64,000 bases of DNA, taken from NCBI RefSeq assembly GCF_000307025.1, contig NC_018584.1, positions 1,488,001-1,552,000 on the forward strand, read 5' to 3'. The notes under the pieces were generated by a model. The model was given only the letters and a program-made list of their open reading frames with translations, had not been told where the DNA came from and ran no database searches. Position 1 is the first letter of the stretch. The number at the start of each line of letters is the position of its first letter. Both the position numbers and the translations under genes were made by a program. The DNA is from Listeria monocytogenes ATCC 19117 (GTDB lineage Bacteria; Bacillota; Bacilli; Lactobacillales; Listeriaceae). This document shows positions 11,801 to 19,364 of the stretch, piece by piece.

Positions 11801-12838
11801 CTAATTTTGGTTATCACGATAAAGTTTGGTTAACACATCGGTTAAATCTCGGCTCATCACATCAACGAGTCCCATCATTCTGCTATATTCCATTCTTGTG
11901 GGTCCTAGGAGTACAATACCGCCAACGCGTTCGCCAGCAATATTATATGTTGCTGTAATGATACTACAATCTTCCATTAGACTATTATTGTTTTCTCGGC
12001 CAATTTTCACTTGAAGACCATCGGGAATATCCCTAAACAATTCATACACATCTTGTTCTTCTTCCATCAAATGAAGCATCTCACGGACTTTATTAATGTC
12101 ATGAAATTCCGGTTGATTTAAAATATTCGTTTTTCCGCCAAAATACACTTTTTGTTGACTTGCTTGAGCAAAAGAATCGGAAAACACATGCATAAAGCTT
12201 TCGTAATTTCTAACATGCTTCCCAAGTAATTCCTTTACTTCCATGGGTATTTGTACTTTTAAATCATCAAGCGAAAGTCCTACTAACCGTTCATTTAGAA
12301 TGTTGACCATACGTTCAATATCGGAGAGCGTTGTGCCTTCTGGTATTGTCACCAAATGGTTATCAACATGCCCTTGATCGGTAATTAATATGAGCATTGC
12401 TTGAAAATTATTTATTGGTACAAACCTAAAGCCACTTAAATGATTTTTCGTCGCTTCAGGACCAAGCAAAATGGACGTGTAATTGGTTAAATCGGATAAC
12501 ATTAATGCTGAATTTTGGATAAGTCCTTCCATTTCGTAGTAGTTCTCTGAAAAGAAGGAACGAATCATTTGCCTGTCGGATTTATCTAGCTTTTTGGGCT
12601 GGAGTAAATAATCGACATAGAAGCGATATCCTTTCTCTGATGGAACTCGTCCCGATGAGGAATGCGTCTTTTCAATAAAACCGTATTCTTCGAGAACGCC
12701 CATTTCATTACGGATAGTCGCGGAACTATAAGGCAAACCTTTTTCTTTCAGCAAATTCTTTGATCCAACTGGCTGAATAGTCCAAGTGAAATGATCGATG
12801 ATGGCACGAAAAATCAAAAGTTGTCTTTCTGTTAACAT
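11801..12838 (-). CDS. hrcA: Heat-inducible transcription repressor HrcA
   Basis: HrcA represses class I heat-shock genes by binding CIRCE; its activity depends on GroE. The 345-residue protein has an N-terminal winged helix ([15 protein letters not shown], then [13 protein letters not shown] near 45) and the C-terminal effector/dimer domain. The ATG at 12838 follows AGAGGTGA; an ATG at 12859 would start within the CIRCE operator. It heads the operon and autoregulates through the operator at 12853-12879. Confidence 0.97.
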   Translation of the reverse strand: MLTERQLLIFRAIIDHFTWTIQPVGSKNLLKEKGLPYSSATIRNEMGVLEEYGFIEKTHSSSGRVPSEKGYRFYVDYLLQPKKLDKSDRQMIRSFFSENYYEMEGLIQNSALMLSDLTNYTSILLGPEATKNHLSGFRFVPINNFQAMLILITDQGHVDNHLVTIPEGTTLSDIERMVNILNERLVGLSLDDLKVQIPMEVKELLGKHVRNYESFMHVFSDSFAQASQQKVYFGGKTNILNQPEFHDINKVREMLHLMEEEQDVYELFRDIPDGLQVKIGRENNNSLMEDCSIITATYNIAGERVGGIVLLGPTRMEYSRMMGLVDVMSRDLTDVLTKLYRDNQN

Positions 12839-12852
12839 AGCAATCACCTCTT

Positions 12853-12879
12853 TTAGCACTCCATAACGTCAAGTGCTAA
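12853..12879. promoter_or_regulatory. CIRCE operator (HrcA binding site)
   Basis: TTAGCACTC, 9 nt, AAGTGCTAA on the plus strand: the classic CIRCE inverted repeat TTAGCACTC-N9-GAGTGCTAA with a single substitution in one arm. It is 14 nt upstream of the hrcA start, within the 5' leader, as in other Firmicutes. Confidence 0.97.
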
Positions 12880-12890
12880 ATACAAGTATA

Positions 12891-12919
12891 AATTTACCAA
12901 ACAATTCCACCTTAGTCAA
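12891..12919 (-). promoter_or_regulatory. Candidate hrcA-grpE-dnaK promoter
   Basis: On the minus strand TTGACT, 17 nt, TAAATT. The -35 is good; the -10 is weak, and a better TATACT lies 6 nt further downstream at a 23-nt spacing. The predicted start is just upstream of CIRCE. The -35 lies within one arm of the long inverted repeat at 12897-12959. Confidence 0.5.
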
Positions 12920-12959
12920 CCGAAAACACTCGATTTCAGACTAAAGTTGGATTGTTTGG
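12897..12959. repeat. Long imperfect inverted repeat upstream of hrcA
   Basis: Two 21-nt arms (12897-12917 and 12939-12959) beginning CCAAACAAT and ending ATTGTTTGG pair at 18 of 21 positions around a 21-nt spacer. On the minus strand it follows the hemW stop by 25 nt but no T tract follows the stem, so it is not an ordinary terminator. One arm covers the candidate hrcA -35. Confidence 0.75.
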
Positions 12960-12984
12960 TCAAAAAAGGTCAAATAGTGCGGTT

Positions 12985-14142
12985 TTAGAGAAATTCTTGA
13001 AAAACATTATTTCCTAAAAATCTTCCACTTCTTGTAAGTGCCACATTTTCTTCGTTATTTTCGAGCCAGCCTTTTGCGGTTGTTTTTTGAATAGCATTCG
13101 CAAATGTTGCATCTAAATCTTGGCCGAATTTTTGTTTGAAATGTTTTTTATCCACGCCGTCCACTTTTCTAAGCCCTAAAAACATTTCTTCTTCCATTTT
13201 TTCTTTTAATGTAAGCTCTTTTTGTTGGAATGTTGGGAGTATATTTTTTTGGAGTGGTTCCATGTATTTTTTGATTGGTCCGAAATTACTATAACGTGTA
13301 TTGCCAACATAGCCATGTGCTCCGGCGCCAAATCCGTAGTAATGTTCATTGCTCCAATAAGTGATATTGTGTTTACTCTGAAATCCTTCTTTGGCAAAAT
13401 TACTAATTTCATATTGTTTACGACCGTGCTTTTCCATTTCGTTGAGAAGTAAATCGTACATATTTGCCTCGGCATCTTGACCAGGTAAGAAAAGCTTTCC
13501 TTTTTGCATAAGGTTATAAAAAATCGTTTTTGGTTCGATGATTAATGAATAGGCGGAGTAATGCGGTAAATCAAGGTCAAGCGCTTGTTTTAATGTATCT
13601 TGGAAATCTGCTTCTGTTTGACCAGGCAAGCTAAAGATTAAATCAATACTTACATTTTCAAATCCGATTTTGCGCATATTTTCCACAGATTGATAAACAT
13701 CTTTTACAGTATGAATGCGCCCAATTTTTTTGAGAAGTTCATTGTTGAAGCTTTGAACTCCCATACTGATACGATTAACGCCATGATCTTGCATGGCTTG
13801 TAATTTAGATAGCGAAAGATCTCCTGGGTTGGCTTCAAAGGAAAATTCGATATCTTTTTTGAGCGGTAGAATGTTATGGATGGCTGTGCAAAGTCTCGCA
13901 ATTTGCGCTTCGTTCAGGGTTGTAGGCGTTCCCCCACCAACAAATACAGTGTCGACTGGCGCAATAGGTCCTTTTGCAGCAGTTAATTCCATTTCTTTAA
14001 TTAGTAAATCTACGTATTCGTCGACCGGTTGTCCTTCTAAGAATACTTTATTAAAATCGCAGTAATAGCAAATATGTTCGCAAAACGGAATATGGATATA
14101 TACCGCGGAACTTTCCTTACTCGATTGGTTCGTATTTATCAT
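12985..14142 (-). CDS. hemW: Radical SAM heme chaperone HemW (annotated HemN-like)
   Basis: A radical SAM protein of the HemW branch, which inserts heme into respiratory proteins; often annotated as coproporphyrinogen oxidase HemN. The 385-residue protein has CEHICYYCDF with cluster cysteines C21, C25 and C28, and the SAM-binding GGGTPT motif near 80. The HemW-type CxxxCxxCDF motif and the length argue against true HemN (about 450 residues). The ATG at 14142 has AAGGA about 10 nt upstream; an in-frame ATG at 14184 has no ribosome-binding site. It precedes hrcA, as in Bacillus. Confidence 0.92.
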   Translation of the reverse strand: MINTNQSSKESSAVYIHIPFCEHICYYCDFNKVFLEGQPVDEYVDLLIKEMELTAAKGPIAPVDTVFVGGGTPTTLNEAQIARLCTAIHNILPLKKDIEFSFEANPGDLSLSKLQAMQDHGVNRISMGVQSFNNELLKKIGRIHTVKDVYQSVENMRKIGFENVSIDLIFSLPGQTEADFQDTLKQALDLDLPHYSAYSLIIEPKTIFYNLMQKGKLFLPGQDAEANMYDLLLNEMEKHGRKQYEISNFAKEGFQSKHNITYWSNEHYYGFGAGAHGYVGNTRYSNFGPIKKYMEPLQKNILPTFQQKELTLKEKMEEEMFLGLRKVDGVDKKHFKQKFGQDLDATFANAIQKTTAKGWLENNEENVALTRSGRFLGNNVFQEFL

Positions 14143-14230
14143 TTTTATCAATTCCTTGCACTTAAAATTTGCTTCGTTGTCCATTAGTCAGTTTAACATA
14201 TTTTCCAGTGCTTTGGTGCAGGATTCGCTT

Positions 14231-15259
14231 TTAATCTAATAAACCATACTTTGCCAAACTATCCACTGCAGCAAGAACGGCTTCTTCTTTTGTCGAAATC
14301 GGCTGCCATCCTAAAAGATCTCTCGCTTTTGAATTGCTTATTTGCCGATTCATATTAATCATCAACTCGCCTTCTTTGGCGTGTTTACTAAATATAGCAG
14401 CTGCTCTTATAGCGGCATTTGGCAATGTTTTTTTCGGCATTTTACTCACTAGTTCAGGACGCTCTCGTTGAAGCAAATGTGCGATATCTGCCATACTAAT
14501 TTCTCCGTCAGCTGAAGCAATAAAACGTTCTCCGTTTGCTTCAGGAGTAATCATTGCGCGAATATGTAAATCGGCAACATCTCGTGCATCTACTACGTTT
14601 AACGGAATATTTATGATACGTTTCATAGAACCATTTAACAGATTTTTTAATAAGTCAAAGCTTCCGGAGACATGACTGCTTTGTGATGGACCAAAAATGG
14701 CAACCGGATTGATGGTAGCAAATTCCAATTCTGTTTCATTTTCCATGAATTTCCAAGCTTCTTTTTCTGCAATTAGTTTAGATTTTTCATATGCTGACAA
14801 ACCCTTAGCGAGTTCATCGGTCCAATATGCTTCTGTTGTAATGCTATTTTTATCTGCGTTGCTAAAACCAATAGCGCCAAAATTCGAAGTCATAACTACT
14901 CGTTTTACTTTTGCCTCTTTTGCGGCCTGTAAAATTCTTGTAATACCTTCTATTGCTGGGCGTATTAATTCTTCTTCATTTTTAAATTTACCGAAAAATA
15001 CTGGAGATGCGACACTTAGCACATATTTACAATCGAGCATTGCTTCTTTCCATCCTTCATCTTTGGATAAATCAAGTTCGACAAAGGATAATTGCGTAAA
15101 ATCCGTTATTCCATTATTTTGCAGTACTTCTATTACTTTTTCTTTGCTTTTTAAAGAGCGTACGGTTGTTTTGACTTGATAGCCTTGTTGCAATAATTGA
15201 AAGATAATATGCATTCCTAAAAATCCAGTTCCGCCTGTTACTAATACGTTATTTTTCAT
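14231..15259 (-). CDS. NAD(P)-dependent epimerase/dehydratase family reductase
   Basis: An extended short-chain dehydrogenase of the dihydroflavonol-4-reductase-like group; the substrate is unknown but such enzymes reduce aldehydes or ketones. The 342-residue protein has the NAD(P)-binding motif VTGGTGFLG at about 6-14 and the catalytic Tyr-Lys pair in YEKSKLIAEKEA near 160. The ATG at 15259 follows GGAGG at 8 nt. It is divergent from an AdhR-like MerR regulator, with a MerR-type promoter between them (15317-15347), so it is probably the regulator's target, perhaps in detoxifying reactive carbonyls. Confidence 0.85.
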   Translation of the reverse strand: MKNNVLVTGGTGFLGMHIIFQLLQQGYQVKTTVRSLKSKEKVIEVLQNNGITDFTQLSFVELDLSKDEGWKEAMLDCKYVLSVASPVFFGKFKNEEELIRPAIEGITRILQAAKEAKVKRVVMTSNFGAIGFSNADKNSITTEAYWTDELAKGLSAYEKSKLIAEKEAWKFMENETELEFATINPVAIFGPSQSSHVSGSFDLLKNLLNGSMKRIINIPLNVVDARDVADLHIRAMITPEANGERFIASADGEISMADIAHLLQRERPELVSKMPKKTLPNAAIRAAAIFSKHAKEGELMINMNRQISNSKARDLLGWQPISTKEEAVLAAVDSLAKYGLLD

Positions 15260-15316
15260 CGTGAATTCCTCCAATAGTAGTTAATTTTGCTTATTTTCTT
15301 TATTAACTTTATACTT

Positions 15317-15347
15317 ACTTTAAACCCTAGAGTATAGTGTAGGGCAA
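15317..15347 (-). promoter_or_regulatory. MerR-type promoter with 19-bp spacer and operator dyad
   Basis: On the minus strand TTGCCC, 19 nt, TAAAGT. The long spacer is the hallmark of promoters that MerR-family activators remodel. A dyad CCCTA-N10-TAGGG (15325-15344) lies within it, with outer TTACTT/AAGTAA extensions. It points toward the reductase gene. Confidence 0.8.
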
Positions 15348-15371
15348 GTAAATTATTTATTGGAGGAAGAA

Positions 15372-15809
15372 ATGACTTATTCTATTAAAGAAGTGTCCAA
15401 AATATTTAATTTGTCGATTTATACATTGCGTTACTATGATAAGCAAGGTTTATTGCCGTTTGTTTCTAAAAACCAATCCGGCTACCGTGAGTTTACGGAA
15501 TCAGACTTAAATTTAATTCATACGATTTGTTGCTTGAAAAATACAGGAATGCCACTAAAGCAAATCCGCACATATATTGATTATTGTATGGAAGGCCCCG
15601 TTTCTATTGAAGCGCGTAAACAGTTGCTCTTGGATCATCGGGCCGCCGTTTTAAAAAGTTTAGAAGATTTAACAGAAAACCTAAAAGAAGTCGATGTTAA
15701 AATAGCGAAGTATTCGTCTCCTGATGCGGTAGAAATCATTACTGCCGAGAGAAATTATGTCAGTATGGAAAAGAAAAAGCATGATTTGATTTATCCGTAT
15801 AATATATAA
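15372..15809 (+). CDS. MerR-family transcriptional regulator (AdhR-like)
   Basis: A 145-residue MerR regulator. The N-terminal winged helix contains YTLRYYDKQGLLP (about 17-29), and a dimerisation coiled coil spans about 80-120. Its order and motifs resemble B. subtilis AdhR, a thiol-based sensor of aldehydes, and Cys54 in ICCLKNTG aligns with the reactive Cys52 of AdhR. That match is by eye. The ATG at 15372 follows GGAGG; an in-frame TTG at 15360 lies upstream of that site. It is divergent from the reductase gene and ends at a shared bidirectional terminator. Confidence 0.87.
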   Translation: MTYSIKEVSKIFNLSIYTLRYYDKQGLLPFVSKNQSGYREFTESDLNLIHTICCLKNTGMPLKQIRTYIDYCMEGPVSIEARKQLLLDHRAAVLKSLEDLTENLKEVDVKIAKYSSPDAVEIITAERNYVSMEKKKHDLIYPYNI

Positions 15810-15853
15810 AAAAGTTGTGCCGTGAACATTTCTGTTCACAGCACAACTTTTTT
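15808..15853. terminator. Bidirectional terminator (merR / lepA)
   Basis: AAAAAGTTGTGC and GCACAACTTTTTT flank GTGAACA-TTTC-TGTTCAC; the stem is about 19 bp with A and T runs at both ends. It serves the converging MerR gene and lepA. Confidence 0.95.
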
Positions 15854-15854
15854 A

Positions 15855-17681
15855 TTATTTGGATTCGTCCATTTTCAAGATTGCCATAAATGCTTCTTGC
15901 GGGACTTCAACTGAACCGATTTGTTTCATTCGTTTTTTACCTTCTTTTTGTTTCTCTAAAAGTTTTCGTTTACGAGATACGTCCCCACCGTAACATTTAG
16001 CAAGTACGTTTTTTCGCAACGCTTTAATAGTAGAACGAGAAACAATTTTTGTGGCAATTGCTGCTTGAATAGGTACTTCAAATTGTTGTCTTGGAATAAG
16101 TTCTTTTAATTTCTCCACGATGATTTTTCCACGCTCATAAGCAAAATCACGGTGAACGATAAAGCTAAGTGCATCAACTTTTTCTGCATTTAAAAGAATA
16201 TCCATTTTCACAAGTTTAGAAGCTTTATAGCCAATTAATTCATAATCAAAGGACGCATAACCTTTTGTAGATGATTTTAATTGGTCAAAAAAGTCATATA
16301 CGATTTCGGATAATGGAATTTCGTACACAATACTTACGCGAATATCATCTAAGTACTCCATCGTAATGAAGTTTCCACGTTTGTTTTGTGCCAGTTCCAT
16401 CACTGCACCAACATAATCATTTGGAACCATCACAGTTGCTTTTACATATGGCTCTTCCACGCTTTCAATAACACCAGGTTCTGGCATTTCAGCAGGATTA
16501 TCAACCACAATGTTAGAACCATCTGTCAAGTTGACATGATAGATAACACTTGGAGCAGTGGTAATTAAATCAATGTTAAATTCACGTTCGATTCGCTCTT
16601 GAATAATTTCCATATGTAGTAATCCTAAGAAACCACAACGGAAACCAAAACCTAATGCTTGAGAAGTTTCCGCTTCAAATTGCAAAGCAGAGTCATTTAA
16701 TTCTAGTTTTTCTAAAGCATCACGAAGATCATTATATTTAGAGGAGTCGATTGGATATAGACCACAATAAACCATTGGATTTAATTTACGGTAACCATCC
16801 AGCGCTTCTTCAGCTGGATTATTCGCAAGTGTGATTGTATCACCTACGCGCGTATCTCCAACATTTTTTATAGCTGCTGTTAAGTAACCAACGTCACCAA
16901 CAAGTAATTCGTCACGTGGTGTTGCCTTTGGTGAGAATACACCAACCTCCGTTACTTCGAATTCTTTGCCATTGGACATCATTTTAATTCGGTCGCCTGC
17001 TTTTACAACACCATCCATGATACGGATATTAGCAATAACACCACGATATGCATCAAAAACAGAGTCAAAAATGAGCGCTTTTAGTGGTTTATTTACATCA
17101 CCAGATGGCTCAGGAACTTTTTCGACAATTTGTTCTAGAATGTCTTCAATACCAATACCAGATTTCGCAGAAGCAAGTACAGCGTCAGAAGCATCTAAAC
17201 CAATTACATCTTCAATTTCTTCGCGGACTCTTTCCGGATCGGCCGCTGGTAAATCGATTTTGTTAATGACTGGTAAAATTTCTAAATCGTTGTCTAGTGC
17301 TAAATAAACATTAGCAAGGGTTTGTGCTTCAATTCCTTGCGCAGCATCTACAACAAGGATTGCTCCCTCACATGCAGCTAAACTTCTTGATACTTCATAG
17401 GTGAAATCGACATGCCCAGGCGTATCAATCAGATGGAAGATATATGTTTCTCCATCTTTTGCTTTATATTTTAATTGTACAGCATTTAATTTTATGGTTA
17501 TCCCGCGTTCACGTTCTAAATCCATCGAATCTAGTAGCTGATTTTTCATTTCACGATGCGTCAAAGCACCCGTTTGTTCTAAAATCCGATCAGCGAGTGT
17601 AGATTTACCATGATCTATGTGCGCGATAATCGAAAAGTTTCTAATTTTCTTTTGTCTTGCATTCATTTCTTCTTTGTTCAT
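15855..17681 (-). CDS. lepA: Elongation factor 4 (LepA)
   Basis: A translational GTPase (EF4) that acts in translation initiation or ribosome back-translocation. The 608-residue protein has G1 AHIDHGKST near 20, DTPGHVDF near 85, NKIDLPAA near 140 and the LepA-specific C-terminal domain ending [16 protein letters not shown]. It is full length; the ATG at 17681 follows AGGAG at 8 nt. The promoter at 17737-17765 drives it divergently from rpsT. The sporulation genes gpr and spoIIP found between rpsT and lepA in B. subtilis are absent. Confidence 0.98.
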
Positions 17682-17736
17682 TTCCCCAGCTCCTGATTAG
17701 AACTCATCGCATAAATCCGATGGCAAGCTATCCTTG

Positions 17737-17765
17737 ATTATATCAGTAGAACGCTTAACATTCAA
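17737..17765 (-). promoter_or_regulatory. Sigma-A promoter of lepA
   Basis: On the minus strand TTGAAT, 17 nt, TATAAT, with an extended -10 (TGA before the hexamer). It lies about 55 nt upstream of the lepA start. Confidence 0.85.
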
Positions 17766-17815
17766 TGACTTCTTTATTAATTACGTATAAATTTAAAATA
17801 AAATAGAAAGTATTA

Positions 17816-17844
17816 TTGCAATATGGCTGTGATTTCGGTATAAT
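17816..17844 (+). promoter_or_regulatory. Sigma-A promoter of rpsT
   Basis: TTGCAA, 17 nt, TATAAT. A second possible extended -10, TGATATAAT, lies 20 nt downstream at 17856-17864, so two start sites may exist. The leader is about 55-75 nt. Confidence 0.85.
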
Positions 17845-17925
17845 AGCATTTGTTCTGATATAATTTAAAAAGGTATGTTATATGAAATAAATACTACCTC
17901 ATTAGTTTGGACGGAGGTGAATGGA

Positions 17926-18180
17926 ATGCCAAATATTAAATCTGCAATTAAACGTGTAAAAACTGCTGAAACTCGCAACAGCCGTAATGCATCTCAACGT
18001 TCTGCAATGCGTACTGCTATCAAAAAATTTGACGAAGCAGCTGCAAACAACGCGGACAACGCGAAAGATCTTTACGTAGAAGCATCGAAAAAATTAGATA
18101 GCGCTGTGAGCAAAGGATTGATTCACAAAAACAATGCTGCTCGCAACAAATCTCGCTTAGCTGCTAAATTAGCTAAATAA
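17926..18180 (+). CDS. rpsT: 30S ribosomal protein S20
   Basis: The 84-residue S20 protein binds 16S rRNA early in 30S assembly. The basic sequence [15 protein letters not shown] and the C-terminal [16 protein letters not shown] are typical. The ATG at 17926 follows GGAGGTG; an in-frame upstream TTA-proximal start at 17875 lies inside the leader and is not supported. It is a single-gene unit on the plus strand between lepA and holA. Confidence 0.98.
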
Positions 18181-18198
18181 TACCGAGTTCGGTATAAA

Positions 18199-18225
18199 AC
18201 ATCACACCTTGTGTGGTGTTTTTTG
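18199..18225 (+). terminator. Terminator of rpsT
   Basis: A short stem (ACACC with GGTGT plus wobble pairs) followed by TTTTTT, about 20 nt after the rpsT stop. A separate small palindrome, TACCGA-GT-TCGGTA, lies directly after the stop codon. Confidence 0.75.
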
Positions 18226-18230
18226 TTTGC

Positions 18231-18267
18231 AAAAATAGCTTTGTCTTAAATGACAAAGCTATTTTTT
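18231..18267 (-). terminator. Terminator of holA
   Basis: AAATAGCTTTGTC and GACAAAGCTATTT arms around a 6-nt loop, with T runs on both strands. On the minus strand it starts within the holA stop codon. Confidence 0.9.
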
Positions 18268-19297
18268 ATACTCTCTTTTGCCGATTATCTTGTAATTCGA
18301 ATAAGAACCATTCGAGTTTCTGTTCTTTATCACCAAAGCCAGTTTTCATTTCCAAGTCGATTTCAGCTAATCGTTTTAAAGCTTGATTTAATTGTAATTC
18401 CGTGAAATTCTTCGCTTGTTTTGATGCTAACTTAACGCGGAATGGATGCACTTTTAGTTTAGTCGCAGCTTGTTGTTGCGAATAACCTTGTTGTTCTAAT
18501 AGCTTTAATTGGTTTAACAACCTGAATTGACTAGAAATTAATGCCAGTATCTTGATAGGCTCTTCTTTTTGTTTTAATAAGTCGTAATAAATCCGAAGTG
18601 CCCCGCTGATATCCATAGCAATCATCTTATCAAGTAACAAAAAGATATTTTGTTCAAGTGAACGTACAACTAAAGATTCTACATCCTGAATGGTAATTTC
18701 TTTTGAATCAAAACAATAGAGCATTAATTTTTGCAGTTCATTCATGGCAGTTGTTAGCTGACCACTAGTTAATTCCACCAGTCGAGTAATAGCCTCTTGT
18801 GACATTTGCATGTTGTTCTCGCTTAATTTTGCTTCAATCCATTTTTTCAACTCATTCTCATTAGGTCGTTTTGCCTCTATAACAGTAGCTGTTTTCTTGA
18901 GTAACTTAGTAAGCTTTTTACGCTCATCTAACTTTTCTACGCGCGCTACAAAGCATAATACGGAATAATCCACTGGTTCATTGAGATAAGCCTCTAATTT
19001 TGCAGTATCATGCTCCACTTTGTTTTTACTTTTTTCAGTTGTTAAAAAAAGCGGATTATTGGCCATTACTAAACGTTTATCACCGAAAAAAGGCATGCTT
19101 TCTGCTTCTTGAATGACCACTTCTATTGGCATTTCTTCTAAATCTAAATTAGCGTAGTTAAATTCTACTTCTTCGCCTTTCAAAATGTTATCTATTAAAA
19201 GTTGCTTCGTTTCGTTAATAATATAATCTTCCGTACCAATGATTAAATACACCGGCATTATTTTTTTGGAGCGTATCTGTTTCCATTCTGGCAGCAT
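18266..19297 (-). CDS. holA: DNA polymerase III subunit delta
   Basis: The delta subunit of the clamp loader, which opens the beta clamp. The 343-residue protein has the typical N-terminal PVYLIIGTEDYIINET segment, the central AAA+-like lid and the C-terminal collar domain with LNQALKRLAEIDLEMK. It lacks a P-loop, as expected for delta. It follows comEC, with the same order as in Bacillus (comEC ... yqeN-rpsT). GAGGCG about 8 nt upstream supports the ATG at 19297. Confidence 0.94.
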   Translation of the reverse strand: MLPEWKQIRSKKIMPVYLIIGTEDYIINETKQLLIDNILKGEEVEFNYANLDLEEMPIEVVIQEAESMPFFGDKRLVMANNPLFLTTEKSKNKVEHDTAKLEAYLNEPVDYSVLCFVARVEKLDERKKLTKLLKKTATVIEAKRPNENELKKWIEAKLSENNMQMSQEAITRLVELTSGQLTTAMNELQKLMLYCFDSKEITIQDVESLVVRSLEQNIFLLLDKMIAMDISGALRIYYDLLKQKEEPIKILALISSQFRLLNQLKLLEQQGYSQQQAATKLKVHPFRVKLASKQAKNFTELQLNQALKRLAEIDLEMKTGFGDKEQKLEWFLFELQDNRQKRV

Positions 19298-19364
19298 TCA
19301 TTTCGCCTCGCTTCACTCTTATTTCTCTTTCTATGGTAAAACATGAAATAAGAGATAGCAAGTT

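Noticed and set aside
13206..13475. Minus-strand frame within hemW
   Set aside because: It lies in another frame of hemW, which has intact motifs along its whole length.
12985..14142. Classical oxygen-independent coproporphyrinogen oxidase HemN
   Set aside because: The protein is short (385 residues) and has the HemW-type cysteine motif CxxxCxxCDF, so HemW is the better call.
14697..15179. Open frame of 160 codons on the plus strand
   Set aside because: It lies fully antisense to the reductase gene, has low-complexity Ser/Phe-rich sequence and no ribosome-binding site; it is a shadow of the real gene.
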